Below, piece by piece: positions 49,962 through 50,393 of a stretch of DNA of 50,393 nt. How positions within the stretch are numbered: the stretch's first letter is position 1; each line of letters starts with the position of its first letter. The stretch is taken from NCBI RefSeq assembly GCF_002803095.1, contig NZ_PGLR01000043.1, positions 1 through 50,393 on the forward strand, given 5' to 3'. Source of the DNA: Pseudomonas sp. ZH-FAD (GTDB lineage: Bacteria; Pseudomonadota; Gammaproteobacteria; Pseudomonadales; Pseudomonadaceae). The translations under genes were made by a program, and so were the position numbers. The notes beneath the pieces are model-generated. The model saw only the letters and a program-made list of their open reading frames with translations, did no database searches and was not told the origin of the DNA.

Positions 49962-50273
49962 TCTAGAGGGCTTCAAGGGCTGAATAAAGGTTTTCAAGCT
50001 CATCACATTTTGCCGCAATATTTGGGGAAGATGCTAGGGTATACCAAAAAGGATATGCTGGATCATCCAGCGACACTTATTACTCAGTATTCCCACACGG
50101 GGAAGGTAAATCCTGATGCTATGCATAAAGCTATAAATAAGTATCTTCCGCCCATGGTTGGTGGTAAACAGGCAAATTATACTTCTGTGCAAATAAGGGA
50201 AGGCTTGCAGAGGGCTTATGGTGAGATTGGGCGCCCTGAGCTTTATGATTCAGTTAAGCATTTGATTAAATAG
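49962..50273 (+). pseudogene. Orphan AHH/HNH-type nuclease toxin fragment
   Basis: A 103-codon in-frame segment without its own start, entered directly from the right end of the RAYT element: GLNKGFQAHHILPQYLGKML, then TQYSHTGKVNPDAMHKAINK and YDSVKHLIK before the stop. AHHILP is the metal-binding histidine pair of HNH/AHH-type polymorphic toxins, and ILPQYLGKMLGY and the following His-Thr-Gly agree. The N-terminal part of the toxin is absent. A long frame running back into the transposase gene is a coincidence of frame, not a fused protein. The AT-rich composition matches the other CDI-derived parts. Confidence 0.8.
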
Positions 50274-50393
50274 GTGGGCGGTTGCAGAAGCTGAGTGCAA
50301 CACGGTTACTGGATTGAAGCAGGTGCATCATGCTGCAACGCCACTACTTCTGTCATGACCTCAATCGGGCATTTCCAATTGAAGCGCTTGCGC
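50274..50393. other. Right edge of the window, no recognised gene
   Basis: The last 120 bp hold no gene I can identify. A short inverted repeat GTTGCA (50281-50286) / TGCAAC (50296-50301) is present, which alone is not diagnostic. No immunity gene for the AHH fragment is visible before the edge. Confidence 0.4.

Noticed and set aside
50281..50301. GTTGCA/TGCAAC inverted repeat at the right edge as an insertion sequence end
   Set aside because: Only six bases per arm, no second end in the window and no transposase.
1..50393. CRISPR arrays, tRNA and rRNA genes
   Set aside because: No regularly spaced direct repeats of CRISPR size, and no tRNA T-loop/acceptor pattern or rRNA sequence was seen on either strand.

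Overview
The window is a high-GC gammaproteobacterial segment that reads as a Pseudomonas chromosome. The grounds are a polar-flagellum set with FlhF, FleN and FliA, the HsbA/HsbR/HptB output module, a ParC/ParP pair beside cheW, RpoN-type -24/-12 promoters before flagellar genes, and a complete ccmABCDEFGHI operon just downstream. Protein wording fits the P. mendocina/oleovorans side of the genus better than P. aeruginosa, but that placement is an impression from memory.

Layout. (1) 1-25.2 kb, all on +: flagellar assembly and chemotaxis, in the order fliI (5' partial), fliJ, hsbA, hsbR, hptB, fliK, fliL, fliM, fliN, fliO, fliP, fliQ, fliR, flhB, flhA, flhF, fleN, fliA, cheY, cheZ, cheA, cheB, motC, motD, parC, parP, cheW and a DUF2802 membrane protein. 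Three good sigma-54 promoters (before fliK, fliL and flhA), one good sigma-28 promoter (before parP) and one weaker sigma-28 candidate (before cheY) divide the block into transcription units that match the flagellar cascade. (2) 25.4-27.7 kb: a secreted rhodanese-like protein on +, convergent with a two-gene minus-strand unit coding for a FliK-like protein and a stand-alone FlhB C-terminal domain, a satellite copy of the export substrate-specificity switch. (3) 27.9-35.4 kb: cytochrome c maturation (System I), nearly every junction a 4-bp stop/start overlap, ending in a small lipoprotein. ccmH carries a 147-bp in-frame repeat-like insertion. (4) 35.4-37.9 kb, on -: a DASS/SLC13 carboxylate transporter and a voltage-gated-type K+ channel, each with a hairpin terminator. 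(5) 38.1-50.4 kb: a contact-dependent inhibition (CDI) locus: cdiB, an 8.1-kb cdiA with a VENN junction, a toxin C-terminus resembling polymorphic toxin type 17, and an Imm31-like immunity gene. Downstream is an orphan array: a hypothetical ORF, a toxin 3' tail coupled to a DUF596 immunity gene, a REP-associated tyrosine transposase (RAYT), and a promoterless AHH/HNH-type nuclease toxin fragment.

The most interesting area is 46.9-50.3 kb. Base composition falls sharply after VENN, and copies of one REP core (GGGGACAGACC or its complement) sit at every module boundary, next to the transposase that probably mobilises them. This suggests REP-bounded toxin/immunity cassettes that recombine with cdiA. 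Other points of note are the FliK-like/FlhB-like satellite pair, four CheZ/FliM-like acidic peptides repeated in the CheA linker, the in-frame insertion in ccmH, and an abnormal 5' edge in which four 23-bp tandem units stand where the FliI N-terminal half should be.
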